Part shown: positions 54,441-62,628 of the stretch, one piece after another | How positions within the stretch are numbered: position 1 is the first letter of the stretch | How the letters are laid out: each line of letters begins with the position of its first letter | Assembly: GCA_033763995.1 (NCBI GenBank) | Contig: JANRJL010000095.1 | Location: 1-64,000 of the forward strand | Reading direction: 5' to 3' | Length of the DNA: 64,000 nucleotides | DNA from: GCA-2737725 sp033763995 | GTDB lineage: Bacteria; Pseudomonadota; Alphaproteobacteria; Rhodospirillales; Rhodospirillaceae | The notes under the pieces: generated by a model | The model's input: only the letters and a program-made list of their open reading frames with translations | The model's database searches: none | What the model was told of the DNA's origin: nothing | Program-made: the position numbers and the translations under genes

Positions 54441-56842
54441 AGTTCACCCTGTCGTGGCTGAAGGATCACCTCGACACCACGGCCGGCGTCGATGAAATCG
54501 CCGCCAAGTTGACGGCGATCGGCCTTGAGGTCGAAGGCGTTGAGGACCCCGGCAAGACCCTGGGCGCGTTCATCGTCGGCCAGGTGCTGGAAGCCGAGAA
54601 GCATCCCAACGCCGACCGCTTGAAGCTGTGCAAGGTCTCGACCGGCACGGAAACGCTGCAAGTGGTGTGCGGCGCGCCCAACGCGCGCGCGGGCCTCAAG
54701 GTCGTGTTGGCGCGGCCTGGCGACGTCATTCCCGAAAGCGGCGAGAAGCTGAAAAAGGGCAGCATTCGCGGCGTCGAAAGCCAGGGCATGATGTGCTCGA
54801 CGCGGGAACTGAAACTGGGCGAGGATCACGACGGCATCATCGAACTGCCGGCCGAGGCCGTAACAGGCGCACCCGCAACGACGGCCCTCAAGATCGACCC
54901 CGTCATCGAGATCGCGCTCACGCCCAATCGCATTGATGCGCTGGGTGTGCGCGGCGTCGCGCGCGACCTGGCCGCCGCCGGCCTGGGCAAGCTGAAGCCC
55001 ATGAACGACGCGGCCGTGCCCGGAACTTTCCCCGCCTCGCGCCAAATCGCCATGAACCTGCCCGCTGACCAAGCGCACAACTGTCCGCAGTTCGTGGGAC
55101 GCACGATCAAAGGCGTGAAAAACGGCCCCAGCCCCGCCTGGCTGCAAGATCGCCTCAAGGCCATCGGCCTGCGGCCCGTCTCGGCTCTGGTCGACATCAC
55201 GCAGTACATCACCATCGACTTGGGGCGGCCGCTGCACGCCTTCGACGACGCCAAACTCAAGGGCAATGTCGGTCCGCGTTTCGCGAAGAGCGGCGAGACC
55301 CTCGCCTCCTTGAACGGCAAGACCTACACGCTCGACCCCGAGATGGTGGTGATCGCCGACGACGCCGGCGCCCAGGGCATCGGCGGCATCATGGGCGGCG
55401 AGCCCACCAGCGTGTCGGACGGCACCACCACGATCTTTTTGGAGTCGGCGCTGTTCGACCCCGCGAACATCGCGGCCTCGGGGCGCAAGCTCGAGATCAA
55501 TTCCGATGCGCGCTATTGCTTCGAGCGCGGCGTCGACCCGACCTCGGCGATCCCCGGAACCGAGGTCGCGACGCGCATGATTTTGGACATTTGCGGTGGC
55601 CAGGCCTCGCATATCGTGAGTGGCGGCAGCGTCCCCAAGATCACCGCCCTCATCGCTTTCGATCCGGCGCGGGTCGCCAAGCTGGGCGGGATTTCGATTC
55701 CCGACACCACGATCAAGGCGATCCTGGAGCGCCTGGGCTTCGCGGTGAACGCCGCCACGATGCCCTGGCAGGTCACGCCACCCTCCTGGCGCGCAGATGC
55801 GACCGTGTGGCAGGACTTGGTGGAAGATGTGCTGCGCATCCACGGCTACGATCACGTCGCCGCCGTGGCTTTGCCGCGCGAGCCCGTGGCCAAGCCGGCC
55901 CTGACACCCAAGCAGCGCCAAATCGGGTTGATCCGCCGCACATTGGCCGCACGAGGCCTGAACGAGACGGTGACGTGGTCGTTCCTGGCCAAGGCCCATG
56001 CGGACTTGTTCGCGAGCGGCGCCACCGTGCCCCTGGCCAATCCCATCAGCGCCGATTTGGATGTGTTGCGCCCTTCGGTCATTCCCAATCTCATCGCAGG
56101 GGCCGGGCGCAATGCCGCGCGCGGCCTGGCCGACGTGGGACTGTTCGAGATCGGCCCGCGTTTCGAGGGCTTCAAGCCGGGCGAGCAATCACTATTGGCC
56201 GCCGGTATCCGCGCCGGCCACACCACGCCACGGCATTGGGCCGGCACCCGCCGCCCGGTGGATGTCATGGACGCCAAGGCCGATGCCTTGGCCGTGCTGG
56301 AGACGGCGGGCGTGGCCGCTGGTGGGGTACAAACGGCCGCGGGACACGGCGGCGGCGCGCCCACGTGGATGCACCCGGGCCGCTGCGGTGCCCTCAAGCA
56401 AGGCAATCAACTGTTGGCTTGGTTCGGCGAAATTCACCCTCGCGTCCTCAAGGCGCTGGACGTCAAAGGCCCCGTGGTGGGCTTCGAAGTGGCCCTAGAC
56501 CGCATCCCCGAGGCCAAGAAAAAAAGCGGCACGGCACGGCCCCTGCTGAAGGCCTCGCCCTATCAGCCCGTGGAGCGCGATTTTGCTTTCGTCGTCGATG
56601 CGAGCGTCAGCGCCGAGGCCCTGCTGCGCGCCGTGAAAAACGCCGAGCGCGAGTTGATCGTCAATATCGGGCTGTTTGACGTCTATGAAGGCCCCAACGT
56701 CGGGGTGGGCAAGAAGTCCGTGGCCATCACCGTGACCTTGCAGTCCAAGGACGCGACCCTGACTGACGAACAGATCGATGCCGTGACCAAGACCATCGTC
56801 GCCGCCGTGGCCAAAGCCACCGGCGCGCAACTGCGTGCGTAA
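54437..56842 (+). CDS. pheT: Phenylalanyl-tRNA synthetase beta subunit
   Basis: 801 residues, the normal length. MKFTLSWLKDHLDTTAGVDE opens the protein. The EMAP-like tRNA-binding domain follows (LKLCKVSTGTETLQVVCGAP), then the B3/B4 editing region (LVDITQYITIDLGRPLHAFD), B5 and the C-terminal FDX-ACB domain (SPYQPVERDFAFVVDASVSA). All domains are present. Confidence 0.97.
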   Translation: MKFTLSWLKDHLDTTAGVDEIAAKLTAIGLEVEGVEDPGKTLGAFIVGQVLEAEKHPNADRLKLCKVSTGTETLQVVCGAPNARAGLKVVLARPGDVIPESGEKLKKGSIRGVESQGMMCSTRELKLGEDHDGIIELPAEAVTGAPATTALKIDPVIEIALTPNRIDALGVRGVARDLAAAGLGKLKPMNDAAVPGTFPASRQIAMNLPADQAHNCPQFVGRTIKGVKNGPSPAWLQDRLKAIGLRPVSALVDITQYITIDLGRPLHAFDDAKLKGNVGPRFAKSGETLASLNGKTYTLDPEMVVIADDAGAQGIGGIMGGEPTSVSDGTTTIFLESALFDPANIAASGRKLEINSDARYCFERGVDPTSAIPGTEVATRMILDICGGQASHIVSGGSVPKITALIAFDPARVAKLGGISIPDTTIKAILERLGFAVNAATMPWQVTPPSWRADATVWQDLVEDVLRIHGYDHVAAVALPREPVAKPALTPKQRQIGLIRRTLAARGLNETVTWSFLAKAHADLFASGATVPLANPISADLDVLRPSVIPNLIAGAGRNAARGLADVGLFEIGPRFEGFKPGEQSLLAAGIRAGHTTPRHWAGTRRPVDVMDAKADALAVLETAGVAAGGVQTAAGHGGGAPTWMHPGRCGALKQGNQLLAWFGEIHPRVLKALDVKGPVVGFEVALDRIPEAKKKSGTARPLLKASPYQPVERDFAFVVDASVSAEALLRAVKNAERELIVNIGLFDVYEGPNVGVGKKSVAITVTLQSKDATLTDEQIDAVTKTIVAAVAKATGAQLRA

Positions 56843-56961
56843 CCAGTGTTCAGGCCGGGTATAACCATGATCGCGCGTTGGCTGTTTGTTTGGTCGCATT
56901 TCTCCACGCCAAGTGGTTCCCACTTGTCGGGGAAATGCTCCAGTCCCTATATCCCCGTCCC

Positions 56962-58764
56962 ATGACCGATCTGTCTCACATCCGCAATTTCTCGATTATT
57001 GCGCACATCGACCACGGCAAGTCGACGCTGGCCGACCGGTTGATTCAGCGTTGCGGCGCCGTCAGCGACCGCGAGATGAAGGATCAGATTCTCGATTCCA
57101 TGGACATCGAGCGCGAACGCGGCATCACCATCAAGGCGCAAACCGTGCGCCTGACCTACAAGGCCAAGGACGGCAAGACCTATCAGCTCAACCTGCTCGA
57201 CACGCCCGGCCACGTGGACTTCGCCTACGAGGTCAGCCGCTCGCTCGCGGCCTGCGAGGGTTCGCTGCTGGTCGTGGACGCGAGCCAGGGCGTCGAGGCG
57301 CAGACGCTGGCCAATGTCTATCAGGCCATCGAGGCCAACCACGAGATCGTGCCGGTCTTGAACAAGATCGACTTGCCGGCCGCCGAGCCGGAAAAGGTGC
57401 GCCAGCAGATCGAGGATGTCATCGGCATCGACGCCTCGGGCGCCGTGCCGTGCTCGGCCAAGACCGGGCTCGGTATCGACGACGTGCTGGAAGCCATCGT
57501 GACGCGCCTGCCCTCGCCCAAGGGCGAGGCGGCGGATCCGTTGAAGGCCCTGCTGGTTGATTCCTGGTACGATTCCTATTTGGGCGTGGTGATCCTTGTG
57601 CGCGTCAAGGACGGCACCCTGCGCAAGGGCAGCAAGATCCAATTCATGTCCAACGGCACCGAGTATCAGGTCGAGCGCGTCGGCTACTTCACGCCCAAGA
57701 TGGCGGACACGCCCGACCTCAAGCCCGGCGAGTTGGGCTTCATCACCGCCAGCATCAAGTCCGTGGCCGATTGCAAGGTGGGCGACACCATCACCGAGGC
57801 GGCGCGGCCCGCCACCGAGGCGCTGCCCGGCTTCAAGCCGAGCGTGCCGGTGGTGTTCTGCGGGCTGTTCCCGACCGATAGCGCGCAGTTCGAGGTGCTG
57901 CGCGAAAGCCTGGCGAAACTGCGCCTCAACGATTCGAGCTTCCACTACCAAACCGAAAGCAGCGCCGCACTTGGCTTCGGCTTCCGTTGCGGCTTCCTGG
58001 GCCTCTTGCACATGGAAATCATCCAGGAGCGGTTGGAGCGCGAATTCGACCTGGACCTGATCACCACCGCGCCCAGCGTGGTGTACCGCGTGCACACCAC
58101 CAACGGCGAGACGCTGGAGCTGCATAACCCCGCCGACATGCCCGAGGTCACGCGCATCGCGCGCATCGAGGAGCCCTGGGTGCGGGCCACCATCTTGGTG
58201 CCCGATGAGTACTTGGGCCCGGTCCTGAAACTCTGCACCGAGCGGCGCGGCGAGCAGGTGGACCTGACCTACGTCGGCAATCGCGCCATGACGATTTACC
58301 GCCTACCGCTCAATGAAATCGTTTTTGATTTCTACGACCGCTTGAAATCCATCTCGCGCGGCTACGCCAGCTTCGATTACGAGCTGGAAAATTACAAAGA
58401 GGCCGATTTGGTGAAGGTGGGGATTCTGGTCAACGGCGATCCGGTGGATGCGCTGTCGTTCATGTGCCACCGCAGCCAGGCCGATTCTCGGGGCCGGCAG
58501 ATTTGCGCGCGGCTGAAAGACCTCATTCCACGGCACTTGTTCAAGATCCCGGTTCAGGCCGCCATCGGCGGCAAGGTCATCGCCCGCGAGACCATCAGCG
58601 CGCTGCGCAAGGACGTGCTGGCCAAGTGCTACGGCGGCGATGTCACCCGCAAACGCAAGCTCTTGGATAAGCAGAAAGAGGGCAAGAAGCGCATGCGGCA
58701 ATTCGGCAATGTCGATATTCCACAGTCGGCGTTCATCAACGCACTGCGCATGCCGGAAGATTGA
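56962..58764 (+). CDS. lepA: Elongation factor 4 (LepA)
   Basis: 600 residues. G1 AHIDHGKSTLADRL, G3 DTPGHVDFAYEV and G4 NKIDLPAAEP identify a translational GTPase. The unique EF4 C-terminal domain ends KQKEGKKRMRQFGNVDIPQS. It remodels stalled or mis-translocated ribosomes. I use the ATG at 56962, where the family N-terminus begins; a longer frame adds 28 unlikely residues. Confidence 0.97.
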   Translation: MTDLSHIRNFSIIAHIDHGKSTLADRLIQRCGAVSDREMKDQILDSMDIERERGITIKAQTVRLTYKAKDGKTYQLNLLDTPGHVDFAYEVSRSLAACEGSLLVVDASQGVEAQTLANVYQAIEANHEIVPVLNKIDLPAAEPEKVRQQIEDVIGIDASGAVPCSAKTGLGIDDVLEAIVTRLPSPKGEAADPLKALLVDSWYDSYLGVVILVRVKDGTLRKGSKIQFMSNGTEYQVERVGYFTPKMADTPDLKPGELGFITASIKSVADCKVGDTITEAARPATEALPGFKPSVPVVFCGLFPTDSAQFEVLRESLAKLRLNDSSFHYQTESSAALGFGFRCGFLGLLHMEIIQERLEREFDLDLITTAPSVVYRVHTTNGETLELHNPADMPEVTRIARIEEPWVRATILVPDEYLGPVLKLCTERRGEQVDLTYVGNRAMTIYRLPLNEIVFDFYDRLKSISRGYASFDYELENYKEADLVKVGILVNGDPVDALSFMCHRSQADSRGRQICARLKDLIPRHLFKIPVQAAIGGKVIARETISALRKDVLAKCYGGDVTRKRKLLDKQKEGKKRMRQFGNVDIPQSAFINALRMPED

Positions 58765-58820
58765 GCCGCGACAAATTCAATTCGGTGAAATTACAGACGG
58801 CGCGACGATTATCGCGGGAG

Positions 58821-59129
58821 TCACAGCGGCCGAATGCTGGAGCGGCGGCGGCGCAAATTGCGGGTGCGGAAGGCGTGCGCGAGACCGAGCCCGATCACGC
58901 CGATCACGAGCCACGCCGGCATCGCCATGATGTTCAAGCCAACCGCGGACAAAATGTCGGGCCACGTCGCCGATGAAAATTCCGGCGCTTGCCCGACCAA
59001 AAGCGTGACAATGTCAGCGGTGACCAAGCCCGCATGACCGCTCGCGCCCAAAGCCATCACGGCTTCAGCGGAGGCCATGACGATGGCAATAATCACCATC
59101 GTCCAACCGATTGTGCGTCCAAAGACCAC
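58821..59129 (-). CDS. Small membrane protein of unknown function
   Basis: 102 residues from a GTG. Two hydrophobic helices (WTMVIIAIVMASAEAVMALG; IMAMPAWLVIGVIGLGLAHA) flank a loop with TWPDILSAVG and a basic tail (RTRNLRRRRSSIRPL), typical of a real inner-membrane protein with inside-positive ends. The family is not recognised. It is antisense to nothing annotated and converges with lepA. An ATG nine codons downstream is another possible start. Confidence 0.55.
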   Translation of the reverse strand: MVFGRTIGWTMVIIAIVMASAEAVMALGASGHAGLVTADIVTLLVGQAPEFSSATWPDILSAVGLNIMAMPAWLVIGVIGLGLAHAFRTRNLRRRRSSIRPL

Positions 59130-59476
59130 GGAGTCTGCGCCCCTGAGTCGTGTACTCTTACCCCTGAGCTTTTAAAGTACCCCGTAAGGGCTTATAAATT
59201 CAAGCGAATTTTTGGTCGTTTCGACTAGAAATTAATGTTTTGTCTGAGCTGCCTAAAGGCCGGATTCGTCAAGTTTTCCACAGACTTATTCACTCCGTCG
59301 CCGCGAAAATCGTGCGGGCGGCCGTCAAGAGAGTTTGGCGCCTGACAGGGCGGTCTCCGCTCGCGGGCGCGTTATGGGCCCTGGGCTCCCGATTTGCCGC
59401 GCCGGGCGGAAAAGCGGCTTCCCCTTTGGCGGCCCACGCACTAGGTTCCGCGCTCCCGAAAACGGGGCCACGCGCC
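59130..59476. other. Intergenic region upstream of tRNA-Ser(GGA)
   Basis: 347 bp with no gene. The left half is AT-rich. TTTTCCACA at about 59272 differs by one base from a DnaA box, but it stands alone. The tRNA promoter occupies 59418-59447. Confidence 0.4.
59418..59447 (+). promoter_or_regulatory. tRNA-Ser(GGA) promoter
   Basis: CTTCCC (59418-59423), an 18-nt spacer and TAGGTT (59442-59447) precede the tRNA. About 45 bp around it, including GCGGCCCAYGCAC in the spacer, are conserved upstream of tRNA-Ser(CGA) (22569-22598, - strand). Confidence 0.55.
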
Positions 59477-59567
59477 GGAGGGATGGCCGAGTGGTTGAAG
59501 GCGCACGCCTGGAAAGTGTGTATACCCCAAAAGGGTATCGAGGGTTCGAATCCCTCTCCCTCCGCCA
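59477..59567 (+). tRNA. tRNA-Ser(GGA)
   Basis: Class II tRNA: acceptor GGAGGGA/TCCCTCC, discriminator G59564, encoded CCA, D-arm TGGCCGAGTGG, variable arm TACCCCAAAAGGGTA and T-arm GAGGGTTCGAATCCCTC. The anticodon loop CTGGAAA gives GGA, reading UCC and UCU. Confidence 0.96.
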
Positions 59568-59633
59568 CGCTCCGCTTCTGTTAGCGAGCATCGCGAGCTT
59601 ACAGAAGCGAGCGCCCTGCCGAAGCCCGAAGGG
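59542..59633. repeat. Direct repeat copy 1: tRNA-Ser(GGA) 3' end plus flank
   Basis: The segment GGGTTCGAATCC...CCGAAGCCCGAAGGG is repeated at 59704-59795, 162 bp downstream. It spans the T-arm, acceptor and CCA of the tRNA and about 66 bp of 3' flank. Confidence 0.75.
59573..59609 (+). terminator. Hairpin downstream of tRNA-Ser(GGA)
   Basis: CGCTTCTG (59573-59580) pairs with CAGAAGCG (59602-59609), with further pairing inside. There is no T-run, but the position right after the CCA end suits 3' end formation or processing. Confidence 0.45.
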
Positions 59634-59703
59634 CGAAGGCGGGTTGGTGCCGTGGGCACAATTCGAACCCTCGTCTTATATTGGGGCGGCCTCCGGCCGC
59701 GGG

Positions 59704-59795
59704 GGGTTCGAATCCCTCTCCCTCCGCCACGCTACGCTTTCGTTGGTGAGCGCAGCGAACTTACGACAGCGAGCGCCCAGCCGAAGCCCGTAGGG
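59704..59795. repeat. Direct repeat copy 2: partial tRNA-Ser 3' end
   Basis: The T-arm to CCA region is identical to the real tRNA; the flank is diverged. It is preceded by GCGGCC-TCC-GGCCGC (59687-59701), which resembles a variable arm, but no D-arm or anticodon arm exists, so it is a tRNA remnant. A 13-nt inverted piece of the T-arm (ATTCGAACCCTCG) lies at 59661-59673 between the copies. Confidence 0.7.
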
Positions 59796-59828
59796 TGCAG
59801 ACGGGCCGGTCCGTTTTCCAGACCTCGG

Positions 59829-61745
59829 CTATTCGTAGAGCGCGACCCTGAGCGTGGCCCGGCCGGCCAAATAAGGGCCTTGTCCCAACAGACCGTTGGG
59901 AGCCGCGAACCACGGCCGATCCACCAACAGATTCGATGCGATCAACCGCAGCAAGGCCGGTCGGCCGCCCAGCGTGAATGAATAGCGCGCGCCGACGGAT
60001 GCGCTGACGTAGCCCTTGGTGCCAAAAGTGTTGGCGTTGTTGGCGCTGCGCGGCCCCTGCCAATTCATGCGCGCGTCCAGCGACCAATTAGGCGCAAAGG
60101 ACAAACGATGGTCGATGCTGGCAACCGCAAGCGTCGAGGACACGCCGACGGGCCGACGGTTGATGAGACCGGCGTCGACCAATTGGCCCGACAGCCGCGG
60201 CGTCATGACCATGCCGCCGATCACCACCGATGTGCCTTCGCCCAATTGACCCGTCAGCGAGACTTCACCGCCGCGGTGACGCACATCGCCGACGAAGCCA
60301 AATTGCCCGTCCGGGCGCAGCGCGGCCGTGAGTTTGGTGGTGTCGAACCCCGCCACGGTCAGCGACAGTTTTTGCGTCAACGCATGGCGCACGCCGAGTT
60401 CGTATTGCTTGGCGATCACCGGCGGCAGAACTTCGTTGCGATTGAGCGCGTTTTGCGGCGCCACGCCGCTTTCCTCGACGCCCTTCACCGTGTTGGCGAA
60501 CAGCGTGGTCTTCTCGCCCAAAGCCGCGACAACAGAGGCATTGTAGAACCACGTCTTCTCGGTGCGCTGCGACATCGCGCCGCTGGGCTGACGCACCCGC
60601 TTGGTGTATCGCGAGCGATGGGCGCCGCCGCGCAGTTCCAGCATGTCGAAATAGGTGCCGGCATAGCCGACGCTGCCGATGACCTGATCGACATCGGACT
60701 CCAAGGCATTCGTGACCGCGGGAAAAGAAGGCTCGGCCGGGTAGATCACGGCGTTGAGCGGAAACCGCCCCAATCGCAAAGGCGCGTTGCTGAGGTTGTC
60801 CGAGCGGGTCTGACGCCCACGCACCGCGGTGCTGAGCGCATGACGCGCGTCGCCCTCGCCGAAGCGATACGTCAGCTTGCTTTCGCCGGTGAAGGAGCGC
60901 CCGCGATTCTCGATGTTGCGGAACAGCGTGATGTCGGCCATGGCCGATTGATCGACGGTGAGAACGCTGAAATACTGCGGCTTGCGCGTGGTATCGACGT
61001 AAAAGGTCGCGAGCGAGAGATCGAGATTGGGCGAGAGCACGGCGTCGACGAAGATGCCCGAATTGAGGCTGACGCGTTTCACATCCGCCCAGGGAATCAC
61101 GTAACTCCGGTTGCCAGGCTTGGGCGGCAACGCCGCCACCGGCGTGGCGAAGGAATAATCACCGTCGTATTGCGACCGCTCCAGCGAGAGCACGCCACGC
61201 ACCAGAACTTTGTCAGTGGGCTGCCAGTGGGGCACGACGCCGAAGTTGTAGATATCGCCCTTGGTGCCGTTGGGATACTTGATGCGCGGCGTGAGGATCG
61301 AGCCGCCGGCGACGCCGAATTTGCCGTCCTCGGTGGCCACGGACCAGCCAAAGTCGACGAACTTCGTGCCGAAATCGCGCACGCCGGCGGTCATGTTGAG
61401 CTTGCGGTCGCCGGGCGCGGCCGAACGCAGGCGATAATCCACCACGCCCGAAGGCGAGGGATAGTCGAGCCGCGCGGCATTGACGCCCACCTTCACCGAC
61501 ACGCCCGACAATATCGGATCCGGGAACTGGAATTCCCGTTGCACGAACGCGCCTTCGATGCGATAGGCCGCCGCGGTGTTGAGGTCGAAGCCGCGCACCT
61601 GCTGCTCGGTGTAAAGGCCGGCTTGCTCCAAGCCGACCCGTTCGCCGAAGGCATCGCGCGCGCGCAGCACCGCATTGTCGGGCTCTTGCGCCGACGCGGG
61701 CAGGATCAGGAATAGCAATGGAATGGCGACGAGGGGGCGGCGCAC
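59829..61745 (-). CDS. TonB-dependent outer-membrane receptor
   Basis: 638 residues. The signal peptide MRRPLVAIPLLFLILPASAQ is followed by a plug-like region (YRIEGAFVQREFQFPDPIL) and a long beta-barrel with repeated aromatic-edged strands (DLSLATFYVDTTRKPQYFSV; LRGGAHRSRYTKRV; RLIASNLLVDRPWFAAPNG). It looks like a siderophore-type receptor, since the tail segment ASVGARYSFTLGGRPALLRL is typical of TBDR C-termini. The N-terminus is short and I see no clear TonB box. The ligand is unknown and no uptake genes are adjacent. Confidence 0.8.
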   Translation of the reverse strand: MRRPLVAIPLLFLILPASAQEPDNAVLRARDAFGERVGLEQAGLYTEQQVRGFDLNTAAAYRIEGAFVQREFQFPDPILSGVSVKVGVNAARLDYPSPSGVVDYRLRSAAPGDRKLNMTAGVRDFGTKFVDFGWSVATEDGKFGVAGGSILTPRIKYPNGTKGDIYNFGVVPHWQPTDKVLVRGVLSLERSQYDGDYSFATPVAALPPKPGNRSYVIPWADVKRVSLNSGIFVDAVLSPNLDLSLATFYVDTTRKPQYFSVLTVDQSAMADITLFRNIENRGRSFTGESKLTYRFGEGDARHALSTAVRGRQTRSDNLSNAPLRLGRFPLNAVIYPAEPSFPAVTNALESDVDQVIGSVGYAGTYFDMLELRGGAHRSRYTKRVRQPSGAMSQRTEKTWFYNASVVAALGEKTTLFANTVKGVEESGVAPQNALNRNEVLPPVIAKQYELGVRHALTQKLSLTVAGFDTTKLTAALRPDGQFGFVGDVRHRGGEVSLTGQLGEGTSVVIGGMVMTPRLSGQLVDAGLINRRPVGVSSTLAVASIDHRLSFAPNWSLDARMNWQGPRSANNANTFGTKGYVSASVGARYSFTLGGRPALLRLIASNLLVDRPWFAAPNGLLGQGPYLAGRATLRVALYE

Positions 61746-61872
61746 GCTCCCTCCCGAGAGCTGATGGCGAAGGGTCCGGCTGAGGGCCGGGCCTTAGCAT
61801 AGCCGCGCCCAATGTCAAAACGGCAGATTGTAACGCAGCCGCATTCACACCGCCGATTGAGCTAAGGCTTAC

Positions 61873-62442
61873 TTAGGCCCGTCGCGTGTTCCGCGCCTTG
61901 TCCCGTTTTGTCCGGACCCGCGACGCCTTGGGCGCAAGCAACGCGCGCCCCTCCTCGGCCAGCTTGTTGAACGCCGCGAAGGTCAAGGCATGGGCCATGA
62001 CCGGCTCCTCGATGGCGCCGAGCGTGCGGTAAAAATGATGCGCGTCCACGTTCCACGCTTTCGAGGCCCACCACAGGAAGGTTTTCTTGCGCCGTTTGGC
62101 TTCGGCGGCGCAGGCGGCCATGAGGGCGCGGCCCACGCCGCGCTTGCGCGCCAGTTCGACCACATGAAAGTCGCTGACATAGAACCCTTCGGCCGCCCAA
62201 GCGCTTTCGAAAGCGGGCAAGAGGAATGCAAACCCGACGGGATCGCCATCCAGTTCCGCGATCAATGCGCGCACGGTCGCGCCGCGCCTCAAGATCGCAC
62301 GGCGGGCGACCGCGAGCGTGAAATGATCGGTCGGGTCGCCCTGATGGGCGTTGAGCTCGCGCACCAGCGCCACCAAGGCCGCCGCGTCGCTCGGCTTGGC
62401 CGGGCGGACGATGAGATTACGGCGTTGATGCGGGCGGGCCAT
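61873..62442 (-). CDS. GNAT N-acetyltransferase
   Basis: 189 residues. RPAKPSDAAALVALVRELNA is the N-terminal GNAT helix. FYVSDFHVVELARKRGVGRA contains the acetyl-CoA pyrophosphate loop (RKRGVGRAL). WNVDAHHFYRTLGA is the C-terminal motif. It resembles diamine or amino-acid acetyltransferases of the RimI/SSAT group; substrate unknown. The C-terminus is Arg/Lys-rich. It is divergent from the peptidase gene. Confidence 0.85.
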   Translation of the reverse strand: MARPHQRRNLIVRPAKPSDAAALVALVRELNAHQGDPTDHFTLAVARRAILRRGATVRALIAELDGDPVGFAFLLPAFESAWAAEGFYVSDFHVVELARKRGVGRALMAACAAEAKRRKKTFLWWASKAWNVDAHHFYRTLGAIEEPVMAHALTFAAFNKLAEEGRALLAPKASRVRTKRDKARNTRRA

Positions 62443-62628
62443 GGCGGCGGAGATTTCAGAGATTTAATGCCGCCAGGACCTAGGACACTTCACGTGTTTC
62501 AAGCAAGTGCCGCGCACGCGGAATCTTGCAGGCGACTTAGCGGTTGAACCCTTCGGCGAGGTCTGGTTCGTTAACGCCCTGATACGTCGAGCGGCCCGGG
62601 GATGGGCCAGACAAAGAGGGGAAATCGC

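Noticed and set aside
54386..56188. A 600-codon antisense frame over pheT
   Set aside because: Same shadow pattern; PheT domains are unambiguous on the + strand.
59268..59280. Possible DnaA box (TTTTCCACA)
   Set aside because: A single imperfect match with no further boxes or AT-rich unwinding element; not an origin.
59240..59584. Open frames crossing tRNA-Ser(GGA)
   Set aside because: They read through the tRNA and its promoter and carry no protein signature.
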